Source: Erythrobacter sp.
Lineage (GTDB): Bacteria > Pseudomonadota > Alphaproteobacteria > Sphingomonadales > Sphingomonadaceae
Direction: 5' to 3'
Length of the DNA: 64,000 bases
Assembly (NCBI GenBank): GCA_025698865.1
Contig: JAILWQ010000006.1
Coordinates: 109,250 to 173,249, forward strand
Every line of letters begins with the position of its first letter. The stretch's first letter is position 1. A program made the position numbers and the translations under genes. The notes under the pieces are model-generated. The model saw only the letters and a program-made list of their open reading frames with translations, was not told the DNA's origin and did no database searches. This document shows positions 55,445-64,000 of the stretch, piece after piece.

Positions 55445-56317
55445 TCAGTTCATCAAATCCAGCAACGCATCGGCGGCCCTGGAGCGATAACGCTCTTTGT
55501 GCCGCAGCCCAAAGAAGGGGCGCAATGCGATCTCGAAGGCGGCGGCGTGGATTGTGTCGGCGGCGATCAGCGGCCCAGCGACTAAGGTGGACAGCGCGGT
55601 TACGCCAGCGCCGGTTGCGGCAGCGGACAGCAATGCTTCATTGGATGGCAGCGTCAGGACCACATTCAATTCATCGAGCTTCACTCCTTGATCCTGCAAG
55701 GCCGCAACCAGCGCGGCGCGTGTGCCGGATCCTTCCTCGCGCATCAGCCAGGGTAGCGCGCGCAAGGTATCGGCATCGGGATCGTCCGGCGGATCAGTGC
55801 CGATCAGCGCGAGCCGATCTTCGCCGACCTGCCAACGCGCGAGAGCCGGGTCGTCGAGCGGGCTTTCGATGAAGCCCAGTTCTGCCGAACCGTTCTTCAC
55901 CCGATCGGCAGCTTGAACGCTGTTGCCGATGGCGAGTTCGATCGTGATGCCGGGATAGCGCGCTTTGAACCGCGCGAGGATCGGTGGAAGCCAATAGCCC
56001 GCGATCGTCTGGCTGGCGACCAGCGACAGATGGCCGCGCTCCAAACCCGCCGCATCGTCCAGCATACGCCGCGCCTCGTCCGCACGAGCGAGCACGTCGC
56101 GCGCTTCGACAAGGAAAGCCCGGCCCGTTTCCGTCAGTTCGATCCCGCGCCCGACGCGGTGGAACAGACGCACGCCGTGTCGCTCCTCCAGTGTCGAGAC
56201 GGTAGCGCTGACTGCGGATTGCGTGAGGTTCAGCGCCTTCGCCGCGCGAGTGACGTGTTCGCGCTCGGCCACGGCGACGAAAATGCGAAGCTGATCGAGG
56301 GTCATTCGCTGATCCAT
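55445..56317 (-). CDS. LysR family transcriptional regulator
   Basis: A 290-residue protein. The N-terminal winged HTH runs MTLDQLRIFVAVAEREHVTRAAKALNLTQSAVSATVSTLEERHGVRLFHR (~residues 5-54), followed by a substrate-binding type domain (GHLSLVASQTIAGYWLPPIL). It is divergently transcribed from a YeiH-type transporter, the classic arrangement of YeiE/YeiH-like pairs, so it is likely that gene's regulator. ATG at 56317 is chosen because an operator-like inverted repeat spans 56329-56353; a start at 56347 would place it inside coding sequence. Confidence 0.92.
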   Translation of the reverse strand: MDQRMTLDQLRIFVAVAEREHVTRAAKALNLTQSAVSATVSTLEERHGVRLFHRVGRGIELTETGRAFLVEARDVLARADEARRMLDDAAGLERGHLSLVASQTIAGYWLPPILARFKARYPGITIELAIGNSVQAADRVKNGSAELGFIESPLDDPALARWQVGEDRLALIGTDPPDDPDADTLRALPWLMREEGSGTRAALVAALQDQGVKLDELNVVLTLPSNEALLSAAATGAGVTALSTLVAGPLIAADTIHAAAFEIALRPFFGLRHKERYRSRAADALLDLMN

Positions 56318-56328
56318 AAGCGTAAGCG

Positions 56329-56353
56329 AACGGAATGATAAGAACATTTCGTT
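56329..56353. promoter_or_regulatory. Inverted repeat between LysR and YeiH genes
   Basis: AACGGAATG and CATTTCGTT are nine-base arms with one mismatch and a seven-base spacer. The site lies between the divergent genes, 12 bases upstream of the chosen LysR start and 35 bases upstream of the transporter. Position and geometry suit a LysR-type binding site. Confidence 0.5.
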
Positions 56354-56387
56354 GGAATCGAACGGTTAGTGACCGCATCTTCCTCAG

Positions 56388-57527
56388 ATGATCAGCCCCC
56401 GAAAGAACCAGCCGAGGCCGACTGCCACCGCCGCCGTGCCCACCGAACCCCCCAACAGCTTCGCCCACGCTGCGTCGAGGGTCCTGCACCACCCGCGCCG
56501 CGTTCTACCAGGCTTCCTCCTGTGTTGCATGGTGACCGCGCTTGCCTATGGCGGCGCGAGCCTCGAAGATGATCTGTTTGGCAAGGCGTGGATCGAGGCA
56601 CTGGTGCTGGCGATCTTGATCGGCACTGCGATCCGCACCGCGTGGACGCCGCATGCCCGCTGGCTGCCGGGGATAGACTTCAGCGCGCATCTGCTGCTGG
56701 AGGTAGCGGTGGTGCTGCTGGGCGCATCTGTCAGCGCTGCAATCATCCTGGCGGTCGGCCCTGCCATGCTGGGCGCGGTCGTGGTGGTGGTGACGCTGGT
56801 AATCCCGGCGAGCTTCCTCATCGGCCGCGCACTCGGCCTGCCCAAGCGAATAGCGATACTGGTCGCCTGCGGCAACTCGATCTGCGGCAACAGCGCGATC
56901 GCCGCCGTCGCACCAGTGATCGATGCCGATAGCGACGATGTCGCCGCCGCCATCGCGTTTACCGCCGTTCTCGGCGTGGTGGTGGTGCTCAGCCTGCCGC
57001 TGCTGGGCTTCGCCATTGGACTGACCGATCTGCAATATGGCGCGCTGTCGGGCCTCACCGTCTATGCGGTGCCGCAGGTGATCGCCGCCGCTGCGCCATT
57101 CGGGGCGACCGCGATTAAGATCGGCACGCTGGTGAAGCTGGTGCGGGTGCTGATGCTCGGCCCGGTCTGCGTGGTCCTCGCCATGCTGGCGCCGCGCCTG
57201 CGCGAAGCGGACGAGGGCGCGTGCGATGGCGATGGCGTCCGCGCCAAGCCTGCCCGTCCGCCGTTGCACAGGCTGGTGCCGTGGTTCATCGTCGGCTTCA
57301 TCGCGCTGGCCGCCGCGCGCTCCTTCGAACTGATCCCGGAAGCCTTTCTGGCCCCGATGGCGACGGCGGCCACTCTGCTGACAGTAATCTCGATGGCCGC
57401 ACTCGGCCTCGGCGTCGACGTCCGCACCGTCGCCAAGGCGGGCGGTCCGGTCACTGCCGCCGTGGTGCTCTCGCTCGTCACGCTCGGAGCCGTCGCGCTC
57501 GCCGCGATCTTTTCCGTCGGGCTTTGA
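56388..57527 (+). CDS. YeiH family putative sulfate/sulfite-type exporter
   Basis: A 379-residue membrane protein with about ten helices. The family signature ILVACGNSICGNSAIAAVAPVI lies near residues 158-179. The N-terminal ~40 residues are polar and less conserved. YeiH-type proteins have been proposed to export sulfate or sulfite-like anions; the role here is inferred from family only. A divergent LysR gene likely controls it. The start at 56388 gives a 40-residue leader; an internal start is possible. Confidence 0.88.
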   Translation: MISPRKNQPRPTATAAVPTEPPNSFAHAASRVLHHPRRVLPGFLLCCMVTALAYGGASLEDDLFGKAWIEALVLAILIGTAIRTAWTPHARWLPGIDFSAHLLLEVAVVLLGASVSAAIILAVGPAMLGAVVVVVTLVIPASFLIGRALGLPKRIAILVACGNSICGNSAIAAVAPVIDADSDDVAAAIAFTAVLGVVVVLSLPLLGFAIGLTDLQYGALSGLTVYAVPQVIAAAAPFGATAIKIGTLVKLVRVLMLGPVCVVLAMLAPRLREADEGACDGDGVRAKPARPPLHRLVPWFIVGFIALAAARSFELIPEAFLAPMATAATLLTVISMAALGLGVDVRTVAKAGGPVTAAVVLSLVTLGAVALAAIFSVGL

Positions 57528-57744
57528 TAAAGTCGGCGACGCGGCGAAGCGGGATGCGCGAGCACTGCTACCGAGGCAGAGAATGGGCCGTATACGGACT
57601 GTCTGCTTCCGGGCACCATGACCACGGAAGCCGACATTCCGCAACTGGCCCAATTCCTCAGAAAACACCGAAGCTTCTGATGCAATTTAGCCCGCGCGGG
57701 CGCCTGCGATCCGAGTATGCTCGTGAAGACTTTCATATTGAGCT

Positions 57745-58866
57745 TTAACGGTTATCGAGGCTCGAGGCAGTTTGCAGATCGCGGTCGGCAGCATCCGCAT
57801 CGCCCGCTTCGCGCAAGAGTAAAGACCGGAAGTAATAGCCCCGGGCATCGCCCGGCGCGACGCGGATCGCGGCGTCGAGGTCTGCGAGGGCGGCGTCCCT
57901 GTCGCCCTTGCGTTGTAACAGGAGGCTACGATTGAGATAGCCACCGATCGCTTGGGGCGCCTGCGCGATCGCGGAGTCGAAGGCTTTCAACGCCGCCGAG
58001 TCGTCTTGCCGGAAAGCGAGGTCGAGGCCGCGCACAAGTTGGGCGGAGCCCGCAGCCCTGTGCTCGCCGCAACGCGTGGCATCCTTGCGCGGGTCTATCA
58101 GCGTGCAGGAGCGCCAGCGGCTCAGCTGCCGGCTGCTTGGCCGGACGCGCGGAAGGCGGTTGGCCACAGTTTCCGCCTGGCTTGCGACGATGCGCGATCC
58201 GGTTACCACGATATTGTCCGCCGCATCGTCCGCTTCCGCCAAACTCGTAGCCTGCGCCACCCTTGCCGGAGGAGGAGGGGGTGGTGGTAGTGGTGGTGGT
58301 GGTGGAGGTAGAGCGAAGGTCTTGGGAGCAGCCGCCGGCGCGTTGGATGCCTCGGCGCCGCGCCGTTCGGGTGCCGCCGAGCTCTCGCTCGACACTGCCG
58401 GTACCGCGTCGCGAAGGCCGGGTTCCCGACCGCCGACCGTCGCGGCGGATGCGGGGGCCTGAGATACATTCCGGCTGACGTCTCCGCGCGGCGTCGGTGT
58501 CGGCGATCCGGCGGCTGCCTCTCTACCGACAGGAGAAACGGACCGGCTTTCTGATCGCGGCAGTGTCTTGAGGGGGCGGTTCGTGGTGGGCGGTGGCTCG
58601 CTTTCCGGTTCAGCGGGCACATCGACGCGGCCGAGCCTGTCGCCCTGCGTCACAAGGATGGGGACGGTCACCAGCAGTACCAGCAAGGCGCTCGCCAGCA
58701 CGGCGAGTTGACGGCGGGGGGGCGCCTTCTCGGGAGCTGATTCCTCCCCGCCGCCCACACGCGCGTCGAACCGGCGCAGCGCGGCTTCGATGGCCTCGCT
58801 GCGCCGGTCGCCATTCGGCGGGGGCGAATCGGGGATCATCCCCCTCAGATCGTCCTTATCCGCCAT
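57745..58866 (-). CDS. Membrane protein with TPR repeats and TonB-box-like segment (possible anti-sigma role)
   Basis: A 373-residue protein. A cytoplasmic ~50-residue N-terminus (RSEAIEAALRRFDARV) precedes one membrane helix (~53-73). A long proline-rich periplasmic linker with a polyproline run (187-200) follows, then the segment NIVVTGSRI (218-226) and a C-terminal TPR region (~275-373). The ECF sigma / VWA / single-helix membrane protein order makes it a candidate anti-sigma factor with a periplasmic sensor. TPR motifs such as GGYLNRSLLLQRKGDRDAALADLDAAI are clear. No anti-sigma domain is recognised. Confidence 0.82.
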   Translation of the reverse strand: MADKDDLRGMIPDSPPPNGDRRSEAIEAALRRFDARVGGGEESAPEKAPPRRQLAVLASALLVLLVTVPILVTQGDRLGRVDVPAEPESEPPPTTNRPLKTLPRSESRSVSPVGREAAAGSPTPTPRGDVSRNVSQAPASAATVGGREPGLRDAVPAVSSESSAAPERRGAEASNAPAAAPKTFALPPPPPPLPPPPPPPARVAQATSLAEADDAADNIVVTGSRIVASQAETVANRLPRVRPSSRQLSRWRSCTLIDPRKDATRCGEHRAAGSAQLVRGLDLAFRQDDSAALKAFDSAIAQAPQAIGGYLNRSLLLQRKGDRDAALADLDAAIRVAPGDARGYYFRSLLLREAGDADAADRDLQTASSLDNR

Positions 58867-58887
58867 CGCGTCTCCGTTCGCACTCGC

Positions 58888-60615
58888 TCATTCGCCCAGC
58901 CTCGCCATCGAGGGGGCGGTTTTCGCCGCGCGCACCATCTGCACGAATTCGGCGCGATAGCCGTATTCATCCGTGCCGCGCGCCGAGCCTGCCATCGTCA
59001 GCACGTCGTCATAGGTCATGGCGCCGGTATAGCGTCCGCCGCGCAGCAATTCGGCAAAGGAAGCCACCGCCGTCGCAAACCGGGCATCGCGCGGCGCGGC
59101 GGCGAAGCTCGCCACTTCGCGCGAACGATCGATCGGGGTCGAGAGCAGCCTGCTGGTCGAGGAGTCCGGTTGCTTGTAGCGGATCTTGACGAAGCCGTAT
59201 TCGCTGCTCGCCGTGCGCGCGGGGGAAGGCTTTTCGCCATAGCGCAATTCGCCGAGCGCGCGTGGACCTCCGACAGGCACGATCTCGTAAAGCGTCGTCA
59301 CGCTCTGACCCGAGCCGACCTCGCCCGCATCGACCTTGTCATTGTCGAAATCCTCACGCTTCAGCATCCGGGTCTCGTAGCCGATCAGCCGGTATTCGGC
59401 GACGGTCGCGGGATTGAATTCGACCTGGATCTTCACGTCCTTGGCGATCGGAAACAGCGTGGAGGTGGCTTCCTCGACTAGCGTCTTGCGCGCTTCGTTC
59501 ATGGTATCGATGTAAGCGGCGTTGCCGTTGCCGTTCTGGGCGAGCGTCTGCATCAGCGCATCGTTGTAATTGCCCCTGCCGAAGCCGAGGACCGAGAGGA
59601 ACACGCCCTTCTCGCGCTCGCGCTCGACATAGCCTTTCAGCTCCTCCGGATTGGTGATGCCGACGTTGAAATCGCCGTCCGTCGCCAGGATCACGCGATT
59701 GACGCCCTGGGGGTCGAGATTGCGCGCGGCAAGCGCGTAGGCCTGGCGGATACCTTCCGCCCCGGCGGTGCTGCCCCCCGCGCCCAGCACCTCGATGACC
59801 GCCGCGATCCGCGCCTTGTCCCGCACCGGGGTCGGCGGCAGCGCGGTTCCGGCCTGTCCGGCATACGTGACGATGGCGACGTGATCGTCCGCATTCAGCT
59901 GGTCGAGCAGCATCAGTATCGATTGCTTTACCAATGGCAGCTTGTTCGGCGCGTTCATCGAACCCGAAGTGTCGATTAGAAAGACGAGGTTCGCGCGCGG
60001 CAGGCTGGTGGCGGGCAGTTCGTAGCCCTTGATGCCTACGCGCACGAGCTTGCGGCCCTCGGTCCACGGGCTGGGGAAGACATCCACGCTGGTGCTGAAG
60101 GGCTGCTCGCGCGAGGTGGCAGCGGGATAACCGTAGCGGAAGTAATTCACCATCTCCTCGGTCCGCACGGCATCGGGCGTGGGTAGCACATTGCGATCGA
60201 GCGAGGCGCGCACGAAGCCGTAGGAGGCGGTATCGACATCGATCGAGAAGGTCGAAACCGGCTCCGCTTCGACGGCCTTGAAGCTGTTCTGCTCGACATC
60301 GGAAAATCTGTCGCGACCTTGATCGTTGTAGTAGGATGGCAGGCGGCGCACGTCTCCGAGCCTCGGCATCGCACTCTGCGCTATCAGCGCGGGCGGCGGT
60401 GGAGGCGGAGGGGGAGGGGCAAGTTTCCCGTCATTGCCGACGCGGCTTCCGGGGATCCGCGACCCCGTCAGGACGATGGCCGTGCCCTCTGCTTCGGCTG
60501 TTTCGCTTTTCTCGGCACTGGCGACGGGCGCGGCCATCTCGTCCAGCGACGCGGCGCAGGCGCCCAGCAGGCCGACACATGCTCCGGCAGCGATCAGAAT
60601 AGATGGTTTCCTCAT
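58888..60615 (-). CDS. VWA-domain lipoprotein (YfbK/DUF3520 type)
   Basis: A 575-residue lipoprotein (lipobox GAC, Cys20). An N-terminal region with IVLTGSRIPGSR (47-58) is followed by a nine-proline run (~67-75). A YfbK-type N-terminal domain comes next (SDVEQNSFKAVEAEPVSTFSIDVDTASY), then the VWA domain with MIDAS DTSGSM at 215-220 and a DUF3520-like C-terminal domain. GAAAGGAGAG precedes the ATG. Together with the sigma gene 106 bases upstream and the TPR gene 21 bases downstream it forms an operon. The VTGSRI segment resembles the TonB box of sphingomonad receptors. Confidence 0.88.
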   Translation of the reverse strand: MRKPSILIAAGACVGLLGACAASLDEMAAPVASAEKSETAEAEGTAIVLTGSRIPGSRVGNDGKLAPPPPPPPPPALIAQSAMPRLGDVRRLPSYYNDQGRDRFSDVEQNSFKAVEAEPVSTFSIDVDTASYGFVRASLDRNVLPTPDAVRTEEMVNYFRYGYPAATSREQPFSTSVDVFPSPWTEGRKLVRVGIKGYELPATSLPRANLVFLIDTSGSMNAPNKLPLVKQSILMLLDQLNADDHVAIVTYAGQAGTALPPTPVRDKARIAAVIEVLGAGGSTAGAEGIRQAYALAARNLDPQGVNRVILATDGDFNVGITNPEELKGYVEREREKGVFLSVLGFGRGNYNDALMQTLAQNGNGNAAYIDTMNEARKTLVEEATSTLFPIAKDVKIQVEFNPATVAEYRLIGYETRMLKREDFDNDKVDAGEVGSGQSVTTLYEIVPVGGPRALGELRYGEKPSPARTASSEYGFVKIRYKQPDSSTSRLLSTPIDRSREVASFAAAPRDARFATAVASFAELLRGGRYTGAMTYDDVLTMAGSARGTDEYGYRAEFVQMVRAAKTAPSMARLGE

Positions 60616-60721
60616 GAGAACTCTCCTTTCAAGCAGCGGTGCATCATTGCCCGCACGATCCTGAGATGGTTCTCGCGCCCGAATCCTTTGCGAGAGGGGA
60701 AAGATTTTTTTGAGGGGCGGA

Positions 60722-61267
60722 TCATATCTCGCTCGCCCCCGGTCCGGTGAGGGTCTTGCGGATCTGATGCATTCGCCAGGATATCGTGGCTTCGGCTACG
60801 CCCAATATCTCGGCCGCCTCGCCATGCGTCAATTGCTGGCCCACGACGAGCGCAACCGTTTCGCGGTAGTCGGGCTTAAGACGGGCAATCGCGCTCTTGA
60901 GCCACGCCGCGTCGTAAGCGTCTCTCCCGTCGGGCCGCGACGCGAGTGCGACCATCACGGAGAGCCCTTGCGTCAAGCGGCGGATTGCACCGCGGCGACG
61001 GTGGTGCGCGCGGCACTGGTTGAGCACGATCGAGAAGATCCAGGTCGTGAACTTCGCTTCCCCACGAAAATGGCCAATGCGCATCACCAGCGTACAGCAC
61101 ACATCCTGCGCGATATCCTCTGCGTCGCTACGCGATCCCGTCAGCTGCCAAGCAAGGGCGTGGATGCGGTCGTAATGCCGATCGAGCAGCTGCGCGAAAG
61201 CCGCCCGGTCCCCAGCCGCGGCGGCAGATACCAGCTCCCAATCCGATTTGCCCTCGCCCGATCCCAT
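60722..61267 (-). CDS. ECF-type RNA polymerase sigma factor
   Basis: A 181-residue sigma-70 family protein with regions 2 and 4 only. Region 2 includes [20 protein letters not shown] (~residues 41-60) and a [11 protein letters not shown] core element. Region 4 includes [39 protein letters not shown]. It is followed by the VWA lipoprotein and the TPR membrane protein genes, which probably form its regulatory partner set. No conventional anti-sigma gene is adjacent. It is the first gene of the transcript, and its stop lies 106 bases before the VWA start. Confidence 0.93.
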   Translation of the reverse strand: MGSGEGKSDWELVSAAAAGDRAAFAQLLDRHYDRIHALAWQLTGSRSDAEDIAQDVCCTLVMRIGHFRGEAKFTTWIFSIVLNQCRAHHRRRGAIRRLTQGLSVMVALASRPDGRDAYDAAWLKSAIARLKPDYRETVALVVGQQLTHGEAAEILGVAEATISWRMHQIRKTLTGPGASEI

Positions 61268-61632
61268 GCCCCACAGATCGCGCGCATTCCACGGCCCGGC
61301 AATTGGAAAATCCGATATCGCGCCATTCTTGCGCTCTTTAATCCGTTGGTTCGGCTATAGAAGCTCGAATGAAGCGGACCGGCATCCGACCAATTTCCGA
61401 TTGATGCCTACGGCGCAACGGCCCGGCCAAAATGGGGCCACGAGCGGACTGGCGGCCTACGGGAAGCCTTCACGGCAAAACTGGACGTAGAATCCCGAAT
61501 CTCTCGGTATGAGGTCACTATTCCGGATCGTTCTTGGGTTCCCGCCCCGGTCGCGCGAAGGTCGACATCGGTCCATCATCGAGCAAGCGGCTGAACGCGA
61601 ATGGCGATAGTCGCGCGCCGGCGAGGGGATAC
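61268..61632. other. Intergenic region between ECF sigma gene and DUF3800 gene
   Basis: About 365 bases without a convincing gene. It should contain the promoters of the divergent sigma and DUF3800 genes. I found no clear inverted repeat, tRNA or terminator in it. Confidence 0.5.
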
Positions 61633-62472
61633 ATGAAGTTCATCTATGTCGACGAGAGCGGAGCCCGCGACCAAGGCGACGTATTCGTGATGTCGGGGCT
61701 CATGGTTGACGCCTACAAGCTGCGCAAGAAGACGGCCGACTTCGACGCGAAGCTCGAGGCCATCTTTGCCCAGCACCCCGGTACACGCGGCGACCTCAAG
61801 ACGAAGCGCTTCATCAACGGTGTCGGCGCGTGGAACCAAGTGCCCGCGCAGCAGCGCAAGAACTTCCTGCGCGAAGTCTGCGAACTCGCCGTCGCCAACG
61901 GCGGCAAGATCTACGGCATCGCCCTCTCCTACCACCGGTTCGACGTCGCGCTCGCAGCCGGTCACGGCCATCCATTCGGGAACAGCTACTGGATCGCGGG
62001 CGCCATGTTCGTCTCCTCGCTGGTGCAGAAGAAGATGCAGAGCGTGGCGAACTCTAAGGGCCTCACCGTCTTGATTATGGACGACAACAAGCAGGAGATG
62101 GCGAACCTTTCCGATGGTCTCCACAAGTGCAGCGAATGGTATGACGGACTTTACCAGCGCCGAGGCACGAAGCGCGGGAAGAGCGTCTGGCTGGACCGGA
62201 GGCCGAAGGATCGCTTCGACCAGATCATCAACACCGCGTTCGCGATTAAGTCGGATCATTCTTCGCTGGTGCAGGTCGCCGATGCGCTGAGCTGGGTCTA
62301 CCGCCGCCACCTCGAGCTAAAATCGCAACCAGAGGCTTATGTCGGCGAGCAGGCCTATTACCAAGATCTGGTCGACATTCTCGAACCGCAGCGCGAGAAG
62401 CTGGGGCACAGTCCGCAAGAACCGTGCGTCGCATTCTATCAAGACGCCCGTCACGAAGGGTGGACAGTCTGA
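61633..62472 (+). CDS. DUF3800 family protein
   Basis: A 279-residue protein. The N-terminus FIYVDESGARDQGDVFVMSGL is diagnostic of DUF3800, whose RNase H-like fold carries acidic residues here: DES near residue 6 and DD in LIMDDNKQEM (~residue 150). The C-terminal segment QVADALSWVYRRHLE is also typical. DUF3800 proteins occur in mobile elements and defence islands and may be nucleases. GAGGGG precedes the ATG; an earlier start adds unconserved sequence. Its 3' end overlaps the convergent TOPRIM-like gene by 22 bases. Confidence 0.85.
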   Translation: MKFIYVDESGARDQGDVFVMSGLMVDAYKLRKKTADFDAKLEAIFAQHPGTRGDLKTKRFINGVGAWNQVPAQQRKNFLREVCELAVANGGKIYGIALSYHRFDVALAAGHGHPFGNSYWIAGAMFVSSLVQKKMQSVANSKGLTVLIMDDNKQEMANLSDGLHKCSEWYDGLYQRRGTKRGKSVWLDRRPKDRFDQIINTAFAIKSDHSSLVQVADALSWVYRRHLELKSQPEAYVGEQAYYQDLVDILEPQREKLGHSPQEPCVAFYQDARHEGWTV

Positions 62473-63752
62473 CGAGCCGGAGTGGCGATACGGGAGATTG
62501 GGCCCTCGGCCATCTTATCGCGGGGTGTCGCGTCGTCCTCAGTTGGTGGGCTGACGTGCTGAGCGACATCCTCACATGCTCGAATGATGGCGTCCAGCAC
62601 CAGTTCAAGTCCGGATGCGTTATAGCCGTCCGGCAATTCGTTGAACTTCAGGAAGCGGCGGTAATAGCGTTCCTTGCCGATCAGCTCACCCTGATACACC
62701 CCCTCAGCCGAGCGGTAGCTCGTCCAGCGAATTACAGGCCTCTCCGCTTCACCATAACTGAGGTCTAAGTAGCATTCGATCGCCGCCGCTCGGCCATTAA
62801 TGTCGGATATGCCAGAGCCCTCAGGACCTTCCGTGCAGAACGCGCGAAGCCGGTCGTTTGCCGGTAGACAGATGGCTCGCATGTTCGGCGGAAGGCGCAA
62901 CGAAAGCGTGTCGCGATGGCGCGCCGCGCCCTCTGCATCGTTGTCGTACACGACCAACACCCTGTTTTCGATGCCGATGCTGACCAAACCCTGGCAGAAC
63001 CTGTGAAGGTTGCCCGTCCCGGTGAACGGATATCCTTCCTCCATGTCCACGAATGAGAAGAAGTCGGCGACGTCGGGTCGGAGGAGGCGGAAACCCTGTC
63101 CGATGATCCTTGCGTCCGAACTTCCCTCGGTTACGATCAGGAACCGTCGCACGCGGCCGAGGCTGCCGAAGATGCCCTGTCGGTCGGCCCAGCCCCCTTC
63201 TACCACATCCGCGAACTGCCACGTTACAAGCTCATCGAGGTTCTTGGGGTTTAGTCCCAAGAGCACCATGACCGAAGCGGGCGAGAGGTTTTCAAGCGCG
63301 TAACCGAGATCACGGGCCACCCAGCGCTCGCCACCGAACCTGTCGAGGCCCAGTCGGACGTAGATCTCGCGCGCGAAGAACTCCCCAAAGTCGTGGTCTC
63401 CGCTCTCGTTTACGATCGGTGAGCTTACATCGAAGTCGGCGAGCGCTTCCGCCAGCAGGTCGAACGTGATCGACAGTGGCTCTCCGATCTGCTGCTCGAT
63501 GCTGGCGAACTCGGCCTCCGCTGTCGTGACGGAATGGCCAAGAAGCGCTAGACGGGGGAGTACCCGGCGGAGGGAACGAATTGCGCCCTCCTTGAGCTCG
63601 TCGATGACTTCTCCGGCGTTCTCATCCCAGTAGGCGTAAGGCAGGAGACCGACATCATCCGGCTGGAAGAGGTCGCCATGCATTCTGAACATGTTGTTCT
63701 TGCCCCAGTCGACTTCAAAGCGGCCGACCGCGAGGTGGATGAGGGAGCCCAT
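62451..63752 (-). CDS. HEPN/TOPRIM-associated protein
   Basis: A 433-residue protein. The C-terminal half carries a TOPRIM-like domain: IVTEGSSDARII with the catalytic Glu (~residue 209), and the DxD pair in VVYDNDAEGA (~residue 272). The N-terminal half (MGSLIHLAVGRFEVDWGKNN) matches the HEPN/Toprim-associated N-terminal family. Such combinations are associated with phage defence or RNA/DNA conflict systems. It is convergent with, and overlaps, the DUF3800 gene. No other defence genes are visible before the window ends. Confidence 0.8.
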   Translation of the reverse strand: MGSLIHLAVGRFEVDWGKNNMFRMHGDLFQPDDVGLLPYAYWDENAGEVIDELKEGAIRSLRRVLPRLALLGHSVTTAEAEFASIEQQIGEPLSITFDLLAEALADFDVSSPIVNESGDHDFGEFFAREIYVRLGLDRFGGERWVARDLGYALENLSPASVMVLLGLNPKNLDELVTWQFADVVEGGWADRQGIFGSLGRVRRFLIVTEGSSDARIIGQGFRLLRPDVADFFSFVDMEEGYPFTGTGNLHRFCQGLVSIGIENRVLVVYDNDAEGAARHRDTLSLRLPPNMRAICLPANDRLRAFCTEGPEGSGISDINGRAAAIECYLDLSYGEAERPVIRWTSYRSAEGVYQGELIGKERYYRRFLKFNELPDGYNASGLELVLDAIIRACEDVAQHVSPPTEDDATPRDKMAEGPISRIATPARQTVHPS

Positions 63753-64000
63753 CCGGCGATCCTCGCACGGGCGGCGAGCCTGTCCAAACTTAATTTAGGG
63801 TTTGTGGCAACGGCACTGCGCAGCGTCCGCTTTTGAGTTCACTGTGGGCTGCGGCGACTGTCCGGAATTAGGGCGCTTTGCCGCCCGACTCCTTTTGGTC
63901 TTATTGTGTTGAAAAAGTCGGATGCAGGCGCATGAGGCGCGACTTTCGGCAATTTCCATTCAGGCGAATTGGTCAATACAACATCATTGGTCCGTTCGAC
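63753..64000. other. Window-end non-coding region, possible insertion-sequence edge
   Basis: No gene is visible in the last 248 bases. From about 63906 the sequence reads GTGTTGAAAAAGTCGG, which resembles terminal inverted repeats of some insertion sequences. The rest of any such element would lie outside the window, so this cannot be confirmed here. Confidence 0.35.

Noticed and set aside
58260..58315. GGTGGT-type simple repeat
   Set aside because: It encodes the polyproline run of the TPR protein on the reverse strand, so it is coding rather than a separate repeat element.

Overview
The window is high-GC DNA from an alphaproteobacterium, most likely a sphingomonad of the Erythrobacter/Qipengyuania/Altererythrobacter type. 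Supporting signs are a CcrM-type DNA methyltransferase, a split (three-subunit) proton-translocating transhydrogenase, a 41-residue aa3 oxidase subunit IV, a cytochrome/beta-helix protein pair, a lone CpaF, TadE/TadG genes, a TonB receptor with a PepSY partner, and many ATGA-type stop/start overlaps. This placement is inferred from gene content; no rRNA or tRNA was found to confirm it.

Positions 1-15.8 kb are mostly housekeeping: a partial short-chain dehydrogenase, a CPA1 antiporter, purC, an M16 peptidase, purS-purQ, a GGDEF/EAL protein, glmS, an EamA permease, cpaF, an entericidin-like lipoprotein with a clear terminator, a DUF938 methyltransferase and a dGTPase-like protein. 15.9-23.3 kb carries a racemase, the diheme cytochrome/beta-helix pair and the pnt genes, which are split by a fasciclin lipoprotein with its own terminator. 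23.5-38.9 kb holds a response regulator with an altered GAFTGA loop, folP, small membrane proteins, PilZ, ccrM with a GANTC-rich leader, rnhB, a sugar dehydrogenase, a GNAT/DUF1285/NUDIX/CCA-transferase run, parC and a DJ-1/PfpI protein.

38.9-45.7 kb is a complete RND efflux operon (adaptor, pump, outer-membrane factor). Its divergent TetR-type regulator carries an in-frame TAA in the helix-turn-helix region, while a perfect palindromic operator remains between the two. 45.7-48.9 kb is a TadE/TadE/TadG cluster. 49-51.6 kb pairs an NhaC-family permease with a trans-sulfuration-type PLP enzyme. At 51.7-54.9 kb a DUF2946 / TonB receptor / PepSY metal-uptake type cluster is damaged: an apparent deletion joins the receptor to the PepSY gene out of frame, and a second frameshift lies downstream.

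The right end (55-64 kb) is more accessory. It has a LysR/YeiH divergent pair, an ECF sigma / VWA lipoprotein / TPR membrane protein operon in which both partner proteins carry TonB-box-like and polyproline segments, and a convergent DUF3800 gene and HEPN/TOPRIM-like gene that look like a small conflict or defence module. The last ~100 bases may be the edge of an insertion sequence. The best candidates for something undescribed are the ECF/VWA/TPR operon, the DUF3800-TOPRIM pair, and the 34-bp repeat found upstream of both folP and the racemase.
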